Source: AC-32 sp963728765
Lineage (GTDB): Bacteria; Actinomycetota; Thermoleophilia; Gaiellales; Gaiellaceae
Direction of reading: 5' to 3'
DNA: 64,000 nt
NCBI GenBank assembly: GCA_963728765.1
Contig: CAVSKX010000007.1
Coordinates: forward strand, 1-64,000
The notes beneath the pieces were generated by a model. It was not told the origin of the DNA, did no database searches, and saw only the letters and a program-made list of their open reading frames with translations. Shown here piece by piece: positions 22,628-31,765 of this stretch. Positions within the stretch are counted from its first letter, which is position 1, and each line of letters opens with the position of its first letter. The position numbers were made by a program, and so were the translations under genes.

Positions 22628-24169
22628 TCACGCGACGACGACGCCGTGGCCGCCGCGCCGCGGGTCGCCCGCGGCCGCGAGGGTGCCGTCGTCGAGCAGC
22701 TCGACCCCCGCCGCGCCGCCGAAGAACAGATTCCGGTCCCGCCAGCGCAGGAGGTCGTAACCGCGCGACTCCAGCCGGGCGACCTCGGCGGGGTCGTTGC
22801 CGCCTTCGACGTGCACCTTCCCCTCCTCCAGGTGCACGCGCGGCCGCGCGAGGGCGTCCTCGATCCCGAGGCCGTGCGCGACCGTGTTGACGACGATCTG
22901 AAGGATCGCCCCGCGCAGGCGCAGCGACCCTGCGCTGCCGACCACGAGGCGCGGCCGCCCGTCGGCGATCACCAGCGACGGCGCCATCCCGCTCGTGAAC
23001 CGCTCGCCCGGGCGCGGGGCCGTGAGGTCGAACTCACCGAGCATGTTGTTCAGCTGGATGCCCGTTCCCGGGACGATCACGCCCGAGCCGGCACCGGTGG
23101 ATGCGGTCAGGGAGGCGGCATTGCCCTGGGCGTCGACGACGGAGATGTGCGTCGTCCCGCGCTTGAGCTCGGGCAGCTGCCTGCGAATCCGGCGGGCGGC
23201 GGCGGCCAGGTGCCGGGGATCGGCGAGCCGACGGGCGAGGCCGCCGCGGTAGAGCTCACGGCTGAAGCGGCCGTCGGCGGCCGCTTCCTCCTGCTCGCGC
23301 ATGATCTCGACGAGCTGGGCCATCGCCTCGGCGCCTCCGGGCGGCGCCGCAACCCCCATCCGGTCGAGCAGCTGCAGCCCGAGCCCGATCAGCACGCCGC
23401 CCCTGGACGGAGGTGGGTTCGAGTGGAACTCGTGGCCGAGGAACGGGACGCGGACGGGCCGCCGCTGGATGACGCGGTACTCGCGCAGGTCGCGCAGCGT
23501 GATGTCGCCGTCGCCGCCGCGAATGTACCTCGACATCTCCCGGCCGAGCTCACCTCTGTAGAGATCGGCCGCGCCCTTCTCGGCCAGCTGTTCCAAGGTG
23601 CGCGCCAGGTCGTCGAGCACGAGGCGGTCGCCCGCGACGAGGTAATTGCCGTTGAGGCTGTACATCGCCCGACCCTCGTCAGTGTGGCGCAGGATCGGGT
23701 CGAGGAGCGCGTGCAGGTAGGCCTGCGGCTCCAGCAGGACGACGCCTTCCCGAGCATGCGCGATCGCCGGCTCCAGAAGCGTTCGCCACGGCAACGTGGC
23801 GAAGCGCCGGTGCGCCTCACCAAGGCCGGCCGCCGCGCCGGGTACCGCGCACGATGCCGGACCGATCCGGAAGAACTGCGACGACTCGGGCGTGAAGTCG
23901 ATGCCGACCGCCTCCATCGCGTGCGCGCCTGGCCGCCGCAGGCCGAGCCCCGGCACCGCGACGAAGTGGTCGAGCACGCGCGTCGACTGGTCACGCGCGT
24001 GGTGGACGAGCATGAAGCCGCCGGCACCGGGACCGGTCAGCGGGCTCTCGGTGACCCACGAGACGAACGCGGCCGCGATGCACGCGTCGACGGCGTTCCC
24101 GCCGTCCGCCAGGACCTGTGCCCCCGCCTCGGCCGTGAGCCGGTGCCCGGCTGCGACTGCCCCCCGCAT
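22628..24169 (-). CDS. ggt: gamma-glutamyltranspeptidase
   Basis: The 513-residue protein is an N-terminal-nucleophile hydrolase that cleaves gamma-glutamyl bonds of glutathione-like compounds. It starts AAGHRLTAEAGAQVLADGGNAVDA. The autoprocessing site is GTTHISVVDAQGNAASLT, with the nucleophile Thr339. The oxyanion/glycine region PGTGIQLNNMLGEF and MAPSLVI follow. No signal peptide is visible, so it may act in the cytosol, unlike E. coli Ggt. ATG at 24169 follows TAGCCT by seven bases. Divergent from the membrane-protein gene. Confidence 0.92.
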   Translation of the reverse strand: MRGAVAAGHRLTAEAGAQVLADGGNAVDACIAAAFVSWVTESPLTGPGAGGFMLVHHARDQSTRVLDHFVAVPGLGLRRPGAHAMEAVGIDFTPESSQFFRIGPASCAVPGAAAGLGEAHRRFATLPWRTLLEPAIAHAREGVVLLEPQAYLHALLDPILRHTDEGRAMYSLNGNYLVAGDRLVLDDLARTLEQLAEKGAADLYRGELGREMSRYIRGGDGDITLRDLREYRVIQRRPVRVPFLGHEFHSNPPPSRGGVLIGLGLQLLDRMGVAAPPGGAEAMAQLVEIMREQEEAAADGRFSRELYRGGLARRLADPRHLAAAARRIRRQLPELKRGTTHISVVDAQGNAASLTASTGAGSGVIVPGTGIQLNNMLGEFDLTAPRPGERFTSGMAPSLVIADGRPRLVVGSAGSLRLRGAILQIVVNTVAHGLGIEDALARPRVHLEEGKVHVEGGNDPAEVARLESRGYDLLRWRDRNLFFGGAAGVELLDDGTLAAAGDPRRGGHGVVVA

Positions 24170-24217
24170 GCGCGTAAGGCTAAACGGGCGGCGCAGTTAT
24201 CCTCACACGCAGCCGCC

Positions 24218-25828
24218 GTGACGAGCGCCACCCCCCTCAGGCGGGAAGCCATCCTTTCCGCCGCCTCGGCCGCGGCCCTGACCGCGGTTCTGCTCTGGCT
24301 CGGGCCTCCCGGAGCCGACCTCGCAGAGCACGCGTACCAGCGCACGGTGTTCCTCAACCACGGCTTCGCGCTCTGGAACAACTTCTGGTACGCGGGCCGC
24401 TACAGCTTCGTCACCTACAGCGTCCTCTACTACCCGCTCGCGGCGCTGCTCGGGATCCGGCTGCTCGCAGTCGCCACCGTCTCGACGGCGGCGCTGGCGT
24501 TCGCGGTCGTGCTGTGGCGGCAGTGGGGGCCGACCACACGCTGGTCGAGTCGGACGTTCGCCGTCGTCTGGGCGGGGATCGTCTTCTCGGCGGCGTTTCC
24601 CTTCGCGCTCGGCGCGGCGCTCGGGCTCCTCGCGATCTGGCCGCTGCAGGCGCGGAAGCTCTGGCGCTTCGGCCTGCTCGCGGCGCTGACGCTCGCGGCG
24701 AGCCCGCTCGCGTTCCTGCTGCTGGCGCTCGTGCTCGCCGGGTTCGGGGTCGCCCGCTGGAAGGACCGGCGAACGCTGGTCGCGCCGGCAGCGACGATCG
24801 CCGCCTTCGGCATCGTCGAGGTCGCGCTCTGGCGCGCCTTCCCCGGCACGGGCCATTATCCGTTCTCCTGGCAGGAGCTGCTGGCGGCGGTGACGTTCTG
24901 CGTCCTCGGCGCGGCGTGTGCCTGGCGGGTCGAACGTGCGGGGCCGCTGCTCGGGATGTTCGTCGTCTACCTGGCCGCCTGCCTCGGCGCCTTCGCGATC
25001 CCGAGCGCGGTCGGCGAGAACGTGGCCCGGCTCCGGTACCTGGCGATCCCGCTCGCGGTGCTGACGCTCTCGCTGCGGCGCTGGCGCCCGCTGCCGGTCG
25101 CGCTGACCGTGCTCGCGCTCGCCGTTTCGTGGAATCTGACCCCGATCGCCTTCCAGCTCGCGAAGGGCCGCGGCGACCCGGCGTCGGCGCGCGCCTACTG
25201 GGCGCCGGCAATCTCGTTCCTGCGGGCGCACCTCGCCCCCTCGTACCGCGTCGAGGTCGTCGACACGACCGGACACTGGGCTGCCGTCTACCTCGCGGAG
25301 GCGGAGATCCCGCTCGCGCGGGGCGGCTTCCGCCAGGACGATTTCCCGCAGAACAAGCTGCTCTACGACGAGTTCGCGCCGTCGGCCTATCGCGCGTGGC
25401 TCCGTGACCTCGGCGTGCGCTACGTGGTACTCACGAACGCGCCGACCGACTACAGCGCCCGGGCCGAGGCCGAACTGGTGCGTTCCGGCCGCTCGGGCCT
25501 GCGCCCTGCCTTCCGGACCTCGCAGCTCACCGTCTTCGAGCTGCCGCGCCCACGCCCGATCCTGACTCCCGCACCGGGGCGCGTCCTGCGCCTCACCGCG
25601 ACGAAGATCGAGCTCATGCTGCCGCGGGAAGGGCAGTACCGGCTCGCCGTGCGGTACTCGCCGTACTGGACGGCCGAGGGCGCATGCCTGGTCCGGCGGC
25701 CCGACGGCATGACCACCGTCGCCGCTTCGCGGCCGGGTCGCCTGGAGCTGCGCTTTCACGTCTCGGCCGGGCGCGCGCTCGCCACGGCGGTCGCCGGCGC
25801 GCGCTCGCGCGTCTGCGACCGCGACTGA
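24218..25828 (+). CDS. polytopic membrane protein, GT-C-like, unknown function
   Basis: The frame is open from far upstream, but that part is antisense to ggt, so I take the GTG at 24218, 14 bases after TATCCT. The resulting 536-residue protein has about nine or ten hydrophobic segments between residues 10 and 310. A soluble C-terminal domain (about 320-536) is rich in YRVEVVDTTGHWAAVYLAE and YVVLTNAPTDY. An early LAEHAYQRTVFLNHGFALWNN segment with acidic residue lies in the first external loop. This layout fits GT-C-type glycosyltransferases or related sugar-lipid enzymes, but no diagnostic motif is clear. Confidence 0.75.
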   Translation: MTSATPLRREAILSAASAAALTAVLLWLGPPGADLAEHAYQRTVFLNHGFALWNNFWYAGRYSFVTYSVLYYPLAALLGIRLLAVATVSTAALAFAVVLWRQWGPTTRWSSRTFAVVWAGIVFSAAFPFALGAALGLLAIWPLQARKLWRFGLLAALTLAASPLAFLLLALVLAGFGVARWKDRRTLVAPAATIAAFGIVEVALWRAFPGTGHYPFSWQELLAAVTFCVLGAACAWRVERAGPLLGMFVVYLAACLGAFAIPSAVGENVARLRYLAIPLAVLTLSLRRWRPLPVALTVLALAVSWNLTPIAFQLAKGRGDPASARAYWAPAISFLRAHLAPSYRVEVVDTTGHWAAVYLAEAEIPLARGGFRQDDFPQNKLLYDEFAPSAYRAWLRDLGVRYVVLTNAPTDYSARAEAELVRSGRSGLRPAFRTSQLTVFELPRPRPILTPAPGRVLRLTATKIELMLPREGQYRLAVRYSPYWTAEGACLVRRPDGMTTVAASRPGRLELRFHVSAGRALATAVAGARSRVCDRD

Positions 25829-25846
25829 GCGTTACGTTTCACGCGG

Positions 25847-26335
25847 GTGAACGAAGTGCAGGTCGTGACCGACCCGACGGAGCACGCGTTCCGCCGGCAC
25901 TACGCCGAGGTCTACCGCTTCGTTCGCCGCCGAACGCGTAGCGACGCCGACGCCGAGGATCTGACGCAGCAGGTCTTCGCCGACGCCGCGGCGTCGCTGC
26001 GCTGCGACGGCCGACCGCCGATCGCCTGGCTCTACGCCGTCGCCCGCCGCCGGTTCGCCGATGCGGCTCGCCGCGACAGCCGCCGCCGAACGGTGCCTCT
26101 GGGCCGCGAGGAAGGTGTCGAGTACGGCCCCTCTGTCGCCGCCAGCCTGCGGGCGGCGTTCGGCCGGCTCCCCGCCGGCCAGCGCGAGGTCGTCGTGCTC
26201 AAGCTGCTCCGCGGCGCGTCCTTCGCGGAGATCGCGAGCACGGTGGGCACGACCGAGGAAGCGGCGCGCATGCGCTTCTCGCGGGCGCTCAGGTCGGTCA
26301 GAGCCGATCTCGAGAAGGAGGGCATCGAGCCATGA
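25847..26335 (+). CDS. ECF-type sigma factor
   Basis: The 162-residue protein has sigma-70 region 2 (FRRHYAEVYRFVRRRTRSDADAEDLTQQVF, about residues 14-43). Region 4 is a helix-turn-helix (LPAGQREVVVLKLLRGASFAEIASTVGTTEEAARMRFSRAL, about 108-148). It would direct RNA polymerase to a small stress or envelope regulon. The start is GTG at 25847, nine bases after TACGTT. Its stop overlaps the start of the next gene (ATGA), which encodes a single-span membrane protein and is the obvious candidate for its regulator. Confidence 0.92.
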   Translation: MNEVQVVTDPTEHAFRRHYAEVYRFVRRRTRSDADAEDLTQQVFADAAASLRCDGRPPIAWLYAVARRRFADAARRDSRRRTVPLGREEGVEYGPSVAASLRAAFGRLPAGQREVVVLKLLRGASFAEIASTVGTTEEAARMRFSRALRSVRADLEKEGIEP

Positions 26336-27690
26336 CCGTTCGCGACCCAGAGGTGCTGTTCGAGCTGAAAGGCGAGCCAGAGCTGCTCGCGATCGCCGAC
26401 GCGCTCGGTGAGGTGCTTCCTTGGGGCGCCGACTCGCGACCGACCAGGCGGCGTTGGTGGCTCGTCGGCGGTGCAGTCGCGGCCACGACGGCCGTCGCCG
26501 CTGCCGCTCTGCTGCTCTTCGCTGCGACGAGCGTGCAGCCGAGCCTCGTCGACCGGGCGCTCGCAGCGGTCGGCGACGAGCCCGTACTCCACGCGGTCGT
26601 CCGTCAGACGGGGCAGTCACCGACGACGCTGGTCGAGCTCTCGACCGGCCGGCGCATCAACGCTCCGCGCATCGTCACGACGGAGATCTGGTTCGACGAG
26701 GAACGCGCACTCGAGCACACGATCACGCACACCACCGGCGAGCAGACGCGGGACGAGCTCTCCACGCCGCAAGGCATCACGTCGGAGAGCGGGCCCGTCT
26801 GGACGTGCGCGTACATCGCCGCGCATCCTGTCGAAGCGACGCGGGCCGGCGTGAGCTGCAATTTCAGCGGCGAGAACGGCACGACGCCAAGGCACGCCCC
26901 CGAGCCTCCGCCCACCGTCGACCCGGCGCTGACAGGGTTCGTGGACGGCTACCGTCAGGCGCTCGCCAGCGGAGCTGCTCGCAGGGTCGGGAAGGGCACC
27001 GTCCGCGGCCGGCGCGTCTACTGGCTCGAACTCAGGTTGCCCGACCCGGACACGAACCCAGGCGACCCGCGTGTCGACTTCCGGGAGCGTGTCGCCGTCG
27101 ACAGCGACACGTACCGGCCGCTCGTGATCATGCCGATCGTCGACGGAGCCGCCGGATCGGCCTACGACGTGCTCGGGATCGGCACCGTGTCCAGAGGCGA
27201 CGCCGACTTCTCCAGGCCGAAGCTGATCCCGCCTCAGGATCGCCCGATCTCGGCGAACGTCCGCGTCACGGGCGAGCTCGACCTCGCCGGCGCCACGGAG
27301 GTGCTGGGCACTCGACCACTGTGGGCCGGCCCCGAGCTCGACGGGCTGAAGCTCGCCGCGATCCAACGGCAGGAGATCACGACCGGCTACGGGCGTGACA
27401 GCGGCGTACCGACGCGCGTGACGCCGGTGGTGTCACTGATCTACGGACGCGTGGAGCGGAGACACGCGACGCAGGGCTCGATCGAGATCAGGGAATCGAC
27501 CGTGCCCGTCGCCGTCTGGTGGCTCGGCGCTGAGCCAGTCCCGCCAGGCTTCCTCCGCATCAACAGGATGGGCTGGGGCGAGCTCCGCGTCGGCAGGGTG
27601 TACGTCCAGATCACGCGCGTTCCGTTCTCAGGCGGGGTCGCCGACCTGCTTGCAGCAGCTCGGCGACTTGTGCCTGCTCCCGGCGGCTAG
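26332..27690 (+). CDS. membrane-anchored partner of the ECF sigma factor (putative anti-sigma)
   Basis: The 452-residue protein has a short cytosolic N-terminus of about 42 residues, one membrane helix (about 43-65), and a large external domain of about 385 residues. The cytosolic part is much shorter than a zinc anti-sigma domain and has no HxxxCxxC motif. The external part has regions such as TTLVELSTGRRINAPR and REITTGYGRDS-like segments with no family I can name. Translational coupling to the sigma factor (ATGA at 26332-26335) suggests membrane-signal control of it. Anti-sigma activity is inferred from position only. Confidence 0.7.
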   Translation: MTVRDPEVLFELKGEPELLAIADALGEVLPWGADSRPTRRRWWLVGGAVAATTAVAAAALLLFAATSVQPSLVDRALAAVGDEPVLHAVVRQTGQSPTTLVELSTGRRINAPRIVTTEIWFDEERALEHTITHTTGEQTRDELSTPQGITSESGPVWTCAYIAAHPVEATRAGVSCNFSGENGTTPRHAPEPPPTVDPALTGFVDGYRQALASGAARRVGKGTVRGRRVYWLELRLPDPDTNPGDPRVDFRERVAVDSDTYRPLVIMPIVDGAAGSAYDVLGIGTVSRGDADFSRPKLIPPQDRPISANVRVTGELDLAGATEVLGTRPLWAGPELDGLKLAAIQRQEITTGYGRDSGVPTRVTPVVSLIYGRVERRHATQGSIEIRESTVPVAVWWLGAEPVPPGFLRINRMGWGELRVGRVYVQITRVPFSGGVADLLAAARRLVPAPGG

Positions 27691-28649
27691 ACGACAGCCG
27701 CCAGCTCGCGCAGCAGCTCGCGCACGACCGCGGGTGGGCTGTTCTCGAAGCGGAAGTTGAACTCGGCGAAACCCGAGACCCCGGCCGCGGCGCGGGCGCG
27801 GAGGTACTGCGTGCGCCAGCGCTCCGCCTCGTCCCGGGGCAGGCCTCGGACGTTCCCGCCGAGCCCGGGCTCGAGCCGGAACCCCGGGGTGAGGCCGGAG
27901 ACGTACTTGCGCGCGAGCTTCTGGCGAACCGGCCCACTTCGCCGGAGGCGGTCGTGGCCGGCGGCGGCGCGGCGCGCCGCCGCGCGTGGGTCGCCGGCGA
28001 AGTCGGGGTACTCCTCGCCGATCAGGTGGATCGACGCGCGATCGAGCATCTTCCAGAAAGCGCTGAGCTCCGGCGTGATCGCACGGGACGGCAGCACCAG
28101 GGCGGTCTTCGCCCACCAGACCAGGCCGCGCTGCGTCCGGTCGCCCAGCGCCGGCCGGCCGTAGGTGAGCCCGCGGAGCACGCCTCGCGTCAGCTCGCGG
28201 TACTGGCGTCCCTGCGCTCCGGCGCACTCGGCGACGATCTCGTCGAGCTGCCACGTCTCCGCGATCGCGGCCGCGCGCAGCGTGTCCCGGAAGCGCGAGC
28301 CGAGCTCGACGCCCCACGTGACGCGGGTCGCGGTCGGCAGGCGCAGGAGCCGGGTCAGCGGCGGAAGCGGCCCGGCCAGCCGGTTCGAGCGTGAGTTCCG
28401 CGCCAGCAGCTCACGCTCCAGGAACTTCGCCAGGTGACGCCGCTCCCAGAACCAGCCCGGCTGGATGTGGAACATCGGCGCGTAGCGGGCGTGCGGCAGG
28501 TCGTGCACGCGCGCCGCGATCCGGTCGCCGACGCCGTAGGTGCCGATGAAGAGGGGCGTGCCCTGCGGCAGGTGCGCCCGGCGCACGGCCGCGACGATCG
28601 TCGCGAGCTCACGCGACTCGAAGTACGAGAGGACGACCGAGCGCGGCAA
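27687..28649 (-). CDS. protein of unknown function
   Basis: A 320-residue soluble, basic protein. The first half has SYFESRELATIVAAVRRAHLPQGTPLFIGTYGVGDRI and a cluster WFWERRHLAKFLERELL. The second half contains TRGVLRGLTYGRPALGDRTQRGL and ends in a helical stretch FNFRFENSPPAVVRELLRELA. I recognise no domain. The start is TTG at 28649 and is uncertain because no ribosome site or -10 box is clear. Codon bias and the frame over nearly 1 kb support coding. The stop overlaps the convergent sigma-partner gene. Confidence 0.6.
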   Translation of the reverse strand: MPRSVVLSYFESRELATIVAAVRRAHLPQGTPLFIGTYGVGDRIAARVHDLPHARYAPMFHIQPGWFWERRHLAKFLERELLARNSRSNRLAGPLPPLTRLLRLPTATRVTWGVELGSRFRDTLRAAAIAETWQLDEIVAECAGAQGRQYRELTRGVLRGLTYGRPALGDRTQRGLVWWAKTALVLPSRAITPELSAFWKMLDRASIHLIGEEYPDFAGDPRAAARRAAAGHDRLRRSGPVRQKLARKYVSGLTPGFRLEPGLGGNVRGLPRDEAERWRTQYLRARAAAGVSGFAEFNFRFENSPPAVVRELLRELAAVV

Positions 28650-28694
28650 GCACGGGAGTTTTGCCGACCCTGCGCGGTCGGTGATCGCTGAGCG

Positions 28695-30137
28695 CTAGTA
28701 CGCCTGTGCCCAGACCGCCTCGGTCACCGCCGGCCTCCCGCAGCAGATGCAAGCGCCGGACGGCGCGGGCTCGTCGCCGAGCGGCAGGCACCTGATTGTC
28801 GCCGCACTGTCTTCCTTGACGCGCGTCTCGCACTCGCCGCCGCCACACCACGGCGCCACCACGAACCCTCCGGCTTCGCGGAGGTACTCGATCATCTCGT
28901 CGTAGCTGCTCGGGTCGCGGAGCGTCCGCCGCTCCCGCTCGTCGCGGGCGGCCTGGAATAGCGACGCCTGCACCGCGCTGAGCAGCTCGTCGATCGCCAC
29001 GGCCGCTCGAGGAGTCGGCAGCTGCTCCTTGACGCCGGTGTCCCGTCGCGCGACGGTGACTGCTCCTGTGGCGAGGTCACGCGAGCCGATCTCGACCCTG
29101 ATCGGCACGCCCTTCAACTCCCACTCGTTGAACTTGAAGCCGGGCCGGTGCTCGGGCCGGTCGTCGACGCGGACGCGGACACCCGCCTCCCGCAGCTCGT
29201 CGGCCAGGGAAGCGGCGGCGTGACGCACATCCGCGTCCTGGTCTTCGCGGAGGATGGGCACGATGACGACCTGCTGCGGTGCGACACAAGGCGGGAGCCG
29301 CAGCCCACGGTCGTCTCCGTGCGCCATCACGATCCCGCCGACCAGTCGCGTGGTCGCGCCCCACGAGGTCGCGTACGGGTACTGCTCGCTGCCGTCACGG
29401 CCTGTGTAGCGGACGTCGAACGTCCGCGGAAAGCCCTGGCCCAGGTAGTGCGACGTCGCCGCCTGGAGCGCCTTTCCGTCGCGCATCAGCGCCTCGAGGG
29501 TGTAGGTGTCGACCGCGCCGGGGAAACGTTCGCTCTCGCTCTTGCGGCCGCGCAGCACCGGGATCGCGAGGACGTTCTCGATCATGTCGGCGTAGACCTC
29601 GTGCAGGATCGTGAGCGCCTCGGCCACCGCCTCGTCCTCGGTCTCGTGTGCGGTGTGCCCCTCCTGCCACAGGAACTCGCTGGTCCGCAGGAAGAGGCGC
29701 GGCCGGAGCTCCCAGCGGACGGCGTTGCCCCACTGGTTGTAGAGCAGGGGCAGGTCGCGGTACGACTGCACCCAGCGGGCGTACGTCGCCCAGATGAGCG
29801 CCTCGGAGGTGGGACGGACGGCGAGCGGCTCCTCCAGCGTCTTGCCGCCCGCCTCGGTGACGACGGCGAGCTCGGGGGCGAACCCCTCGACGAGCTCACC
29901 CTCCTGCGCCAGCACCGAGGTGGGCACGAACAGCGGGAAGTAGAAGTTCTCGTGGCCGGTCGCCTTGATCCGGTCGTCGAGCTCGCGCTGAATCGCCTCC
30001 CAGATCGCGTAGCCGTACGGCTTGATCACCATGGCGCCGCGTACCGACGAGTTCTCGGCGAGGGCGGCGCGACGGACTACCTCGCCGTACCACGCGGGGA
30101 AAGCGGTCGACTGAGTGGGCAAAGCGTTCGTGCTCAT
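28695..30137 (-). CDS. proS: prolyl-tRNA synthetase (archaeal/eukaryotic-type, ProS type 3)
   Basis: The 480-residue class II synthetase lacks the bacterial editing insertion, so it is the shorter archaeal/eukaryotic type. Class II motif 2 is NQWGNAVRWELRPRLFLRTSEF, the proline-binding TSE sequences include RPTSEALIWATYARWVQSY, and motif 3 is GGIVMAHGDDRGLRLPP. A C-terminal domain has a zinc site of Cys pairs: WCGGGEC and CICC. The start is ATG at 30137. No Shine-Dalgarno site precedes it, but a 13-codon leader ORF with a good ribosome site ends on it through an ATGA overlap. Confidence 0.95.
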   Translation of the reverse strand: MSTNALPTQSTAFPAWYGEVVRRAALAENSSVRGAMVIKPYGYAIWEAIQRELDDRIKATGHENFYFPLFVPTSVLAQEGELVEGFAPELAVVTEAGGKTLEEPLAVRPTSEALIWATYARWVQSYRDLPLLYNQWGNAVRWELRPRLFLRTSEFLWQEGHTAHETEDEAVAEALTILHEVYADMIENVLAIPVLRGRKSESERFPGAVDTYTLEALMRDGKALQAATSHYLGQGFPRTFDVRYTGRDGSEQYPYATSWGATTRLVGGIVMAHGDDRGLRLPPCVAPQQVVIVPILREDQDADVRHAAASLADELREAGVRVRVDDRPEHRPGFKFNEWELKGVPIRVEIGSRDLATGAVTVARRDTGVKEQLPTPRAAVAIDELLSAVQASLFQAARDERERRTLRDPSSYDEMIEYLREAGGFVVAPWCGGGECETRVKEDSAATIRCLPLGDEPAPSGACICCGRPAVTEAVWAQAY

Positions 30138-30175
30138 CGGGTTGCTCCCGCGAGCCGGGATGTTGCGACCATCAT
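30134..30175 (-). CDS. 13-codon leader ORF coupled to proS
   Basis: The minus-strand ORF encodes MMVATSRLAGATR and stops at a TGA that overlaps the proS ATG (ATGA). AAGGAG lies immediately upstream, nine bases before the second ATG and closer to the first. That is better than anything at the proS start. The peptide contains no proline, so simple attenuation by proline codons is not indicated. The likely role is to load ribosomes onto proS. Nothing excludes a chance ORF, but SD plus exact overlap is suggestive. Confidence 0.5.
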   Translation of the reverse strand: MMVATSRLAGATR

Positions 30176-30185
30176 GTTCTCCTTC

Positions 30186-30197
30186 GTAGACGTCTAC
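30186..30197. promoter_or_regulatory. 12-bp perfect palindrome upstream of proS
   Basis: GTAGACGTCTAC (30186-30197) reads identically on both strands, 11 bases above the leader ORF start. It is a candidate operator or the base of a short stem. No consensus promoter is evident around it. The remaining 30198-30364 spacer to ftsZ shows nothing else I can support. Confidence 0.35.
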
Positions 30198-30364
30198 CGG
30201 CGGTGATCGAGGTAGTTGCGGCGCTCCGGGCCGAAGCGGCGGGAGCGCCTACGCCGGGACGTGCACGAACGGCGGCCGCGGGGCGACCGCCGAAACCGGC
30301 AGAAGCTGATCCACGCGAGGCCACCGCAACGTCATGCGGAGAGAGGGTAGCGAGCTTGGCTCGA

Positions 30365-31765
30365 CTAGGACTGGAGGAAGCTCGGCGGCTCCAACGAGTC
30401 GTTGCCGTCGTCGGGTGCTTCGGCACGCATCGTGATCCGGCGCTGGGCGGCGCGCTGGCCGAAGCCGGTCGCGACGACCGTCACCCAGACCTGGCCCGTG
30501 AGGCGGTCGTCCACGGTCGCGCCGAAGATGATGTTCGTGTCGTCGGTCGCCGCCTGGCGCACCACCTCGGCGGCCTCGTTGACCTCGAACAGCGAGAGGT
30601 CGTCGCCGCCGGCGATCGAGAGCAGGATGCCCTTGGCGCCGCCGATGTCCGTCTCGATCAGCGGCGAGCGGAGCGCCCGTTCCGCGGCTTCGCGTGCCCG
30701 GTTGTCGCCGGTCTGCGAGAAGCCGATGCCCATCAGCGCAGTGCCGGCGTCCTTCATGATCGTGCGCACGTCGGCGAAGTCGAGGTTGATCAGGCCCGGC
30801 AGCGTGATCAGGTCGCAGATGCCCTGCACGCCCTGGCGCAGGACGTCGTCGGCGATGCGGAAGGCGTCCAGCATCGACGTCTCGCGGTCGAGCACCTCGA
30901 GCAGCCGCTCGTTCGGGACGACGATCACGGTGTCGCAGTTCGCTCGCAGGGTGTCGACGCCGTCGGTCGCCTGCTTCGCCCGCCGCGTGCCCTCGAAGGT
31001 GAACGGCGTCGTGACGATGCCGACCGTGAGCGCGCCGAGCTCCTTCGCGATCCGCGCAACCACCGGGGCGGCGCCGGAGCCGGTTCCTCCGCCCTCGCCG
31101 GCGGTGACGAAGACCATGTCGGAGCCGCGCAGGGCGCGCTTGACCTGGTCGTAGGCCTCCTCGGCCGCGCGGCGTCCAAGGTCAGGATCGGCGCCGGAGC
31201 CGAGGCCCTCGGTCAGCTCGCGGCCGATGTGGATCTTCACGGGCGCGTCGCTCGTGTGCAGCTGCTGGATGTCGGTGTTGACCGCGACGAACTCGACCTG
31301 CGAGATGTCGGCGTCGATCATCCGGTTGACCGCGTTCAGGCCGGCTCCGCCCACGCCGACGACGCGAATGACCGCGATGTAGGCGCCGGGCTCCGGGACG
31401 CGGTGCAGGCGCGGAGGTGGCTCGGGCAGCGGCTCGAGCTTCGGCCGCGGCGCCTCGCGCTTCGGCTCGGGATCGCGCTCGGGGAGCCGGACCGGCTCAG
31501 GCGGCGGGGGTGGAGGCGGAGGCGGGGGTGCGGCCTCCTCCCACTCGGGCACGTGCTCGACCGTCTGCTCGGGTGGCTCGACCGGGCTCGGCTTCGGCTC
31601 GGCGGGCGGCGCCTCTGCGGAGGCCGCCGCCTGCTGCTCGGCCCCGGGCTGCTCTTCGGGCTCGAGCTCCCGGCCTTCCTTCTCGGCCTGCCGCTGGGCG
31701 GCCTCGGTGGCGCGGAAGAGCTCCGCCAGGGGGCCTTCACGCATGCTCGCGCGCCTGCGTGGCAT
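30365..31765 (-). CDS. ftsZ: FtsZ with a 130-residue proline-rich N-terminal extension
   Basis: The tubulin-like division GTPase is 466 residues. The GTPase domain starts around residue 131 (IRVVGVGGAGLNAVNRM), with the tubulin signature GGGTGSGAAP (canonical GGGTGTG) and the T7 loop NLDFADVRTIM, whose acidic residues drive GTP hydrolysis. The last residues, LEPPSFLQS, resemble the conserved C-terminal peptide that binds FtsA/SepF-type partners. Residues 1-130 are Glu/Pro-rich with ten prolines in a row near 80-89, whereas most FtsZ proteins have about 10 residues there. The ATG at 31765 has a perfect AAGGAGGT and overlaps the end of parA by 29 bases. Confidence 0.93.
   Translation of the reverse strand: MPRRRASMREGPLAELFRATEAAQRQAEKEGRELEPEEQPGAEQQAAASAEAPPAEPKPSPVEPPEQTVEHVPEWEEAAPPPPPPPPPPEPVRLPERDPEPKREAPRPKLEPLPEPPPRLHRVPEPGAYIAVIRVVGVGGAGLNAVNRMIDADISQVEFVAVNTDIQQLHTSDAPVKIHIGRELTEGLGSGADPDLGRRAAEEAYDQVKRALRGSDMVFVTAGEGGGTGSGAAPVVARIAKELGALTVGIVTTPFTFEGTRRAKQATDGVDTLRANCDTVIVVPNERLLEVLDRETSMLDAFRIADDVLRQGVQGICDLITLPGLINLDFADVRTIMKDAGTALMGIGFSQTGDNRAREAAERALRSPLIETDIGGAKGILLSIAGGDDLSLFEVNEAAEVVRQAATDDTNIIFGATVDDRLTGQVWVTVVATGFGQRAAQRRITMRAEAPDDGNDSLEPPSFLQS

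Noticed and set aside
22646..24217. Very long open frame preceding the membrane-protein gene
   Set aside because: It is antisense to gamma-glutamyltranspeptidase. High G+C often leaves such frames open. The gene is started at 24218.
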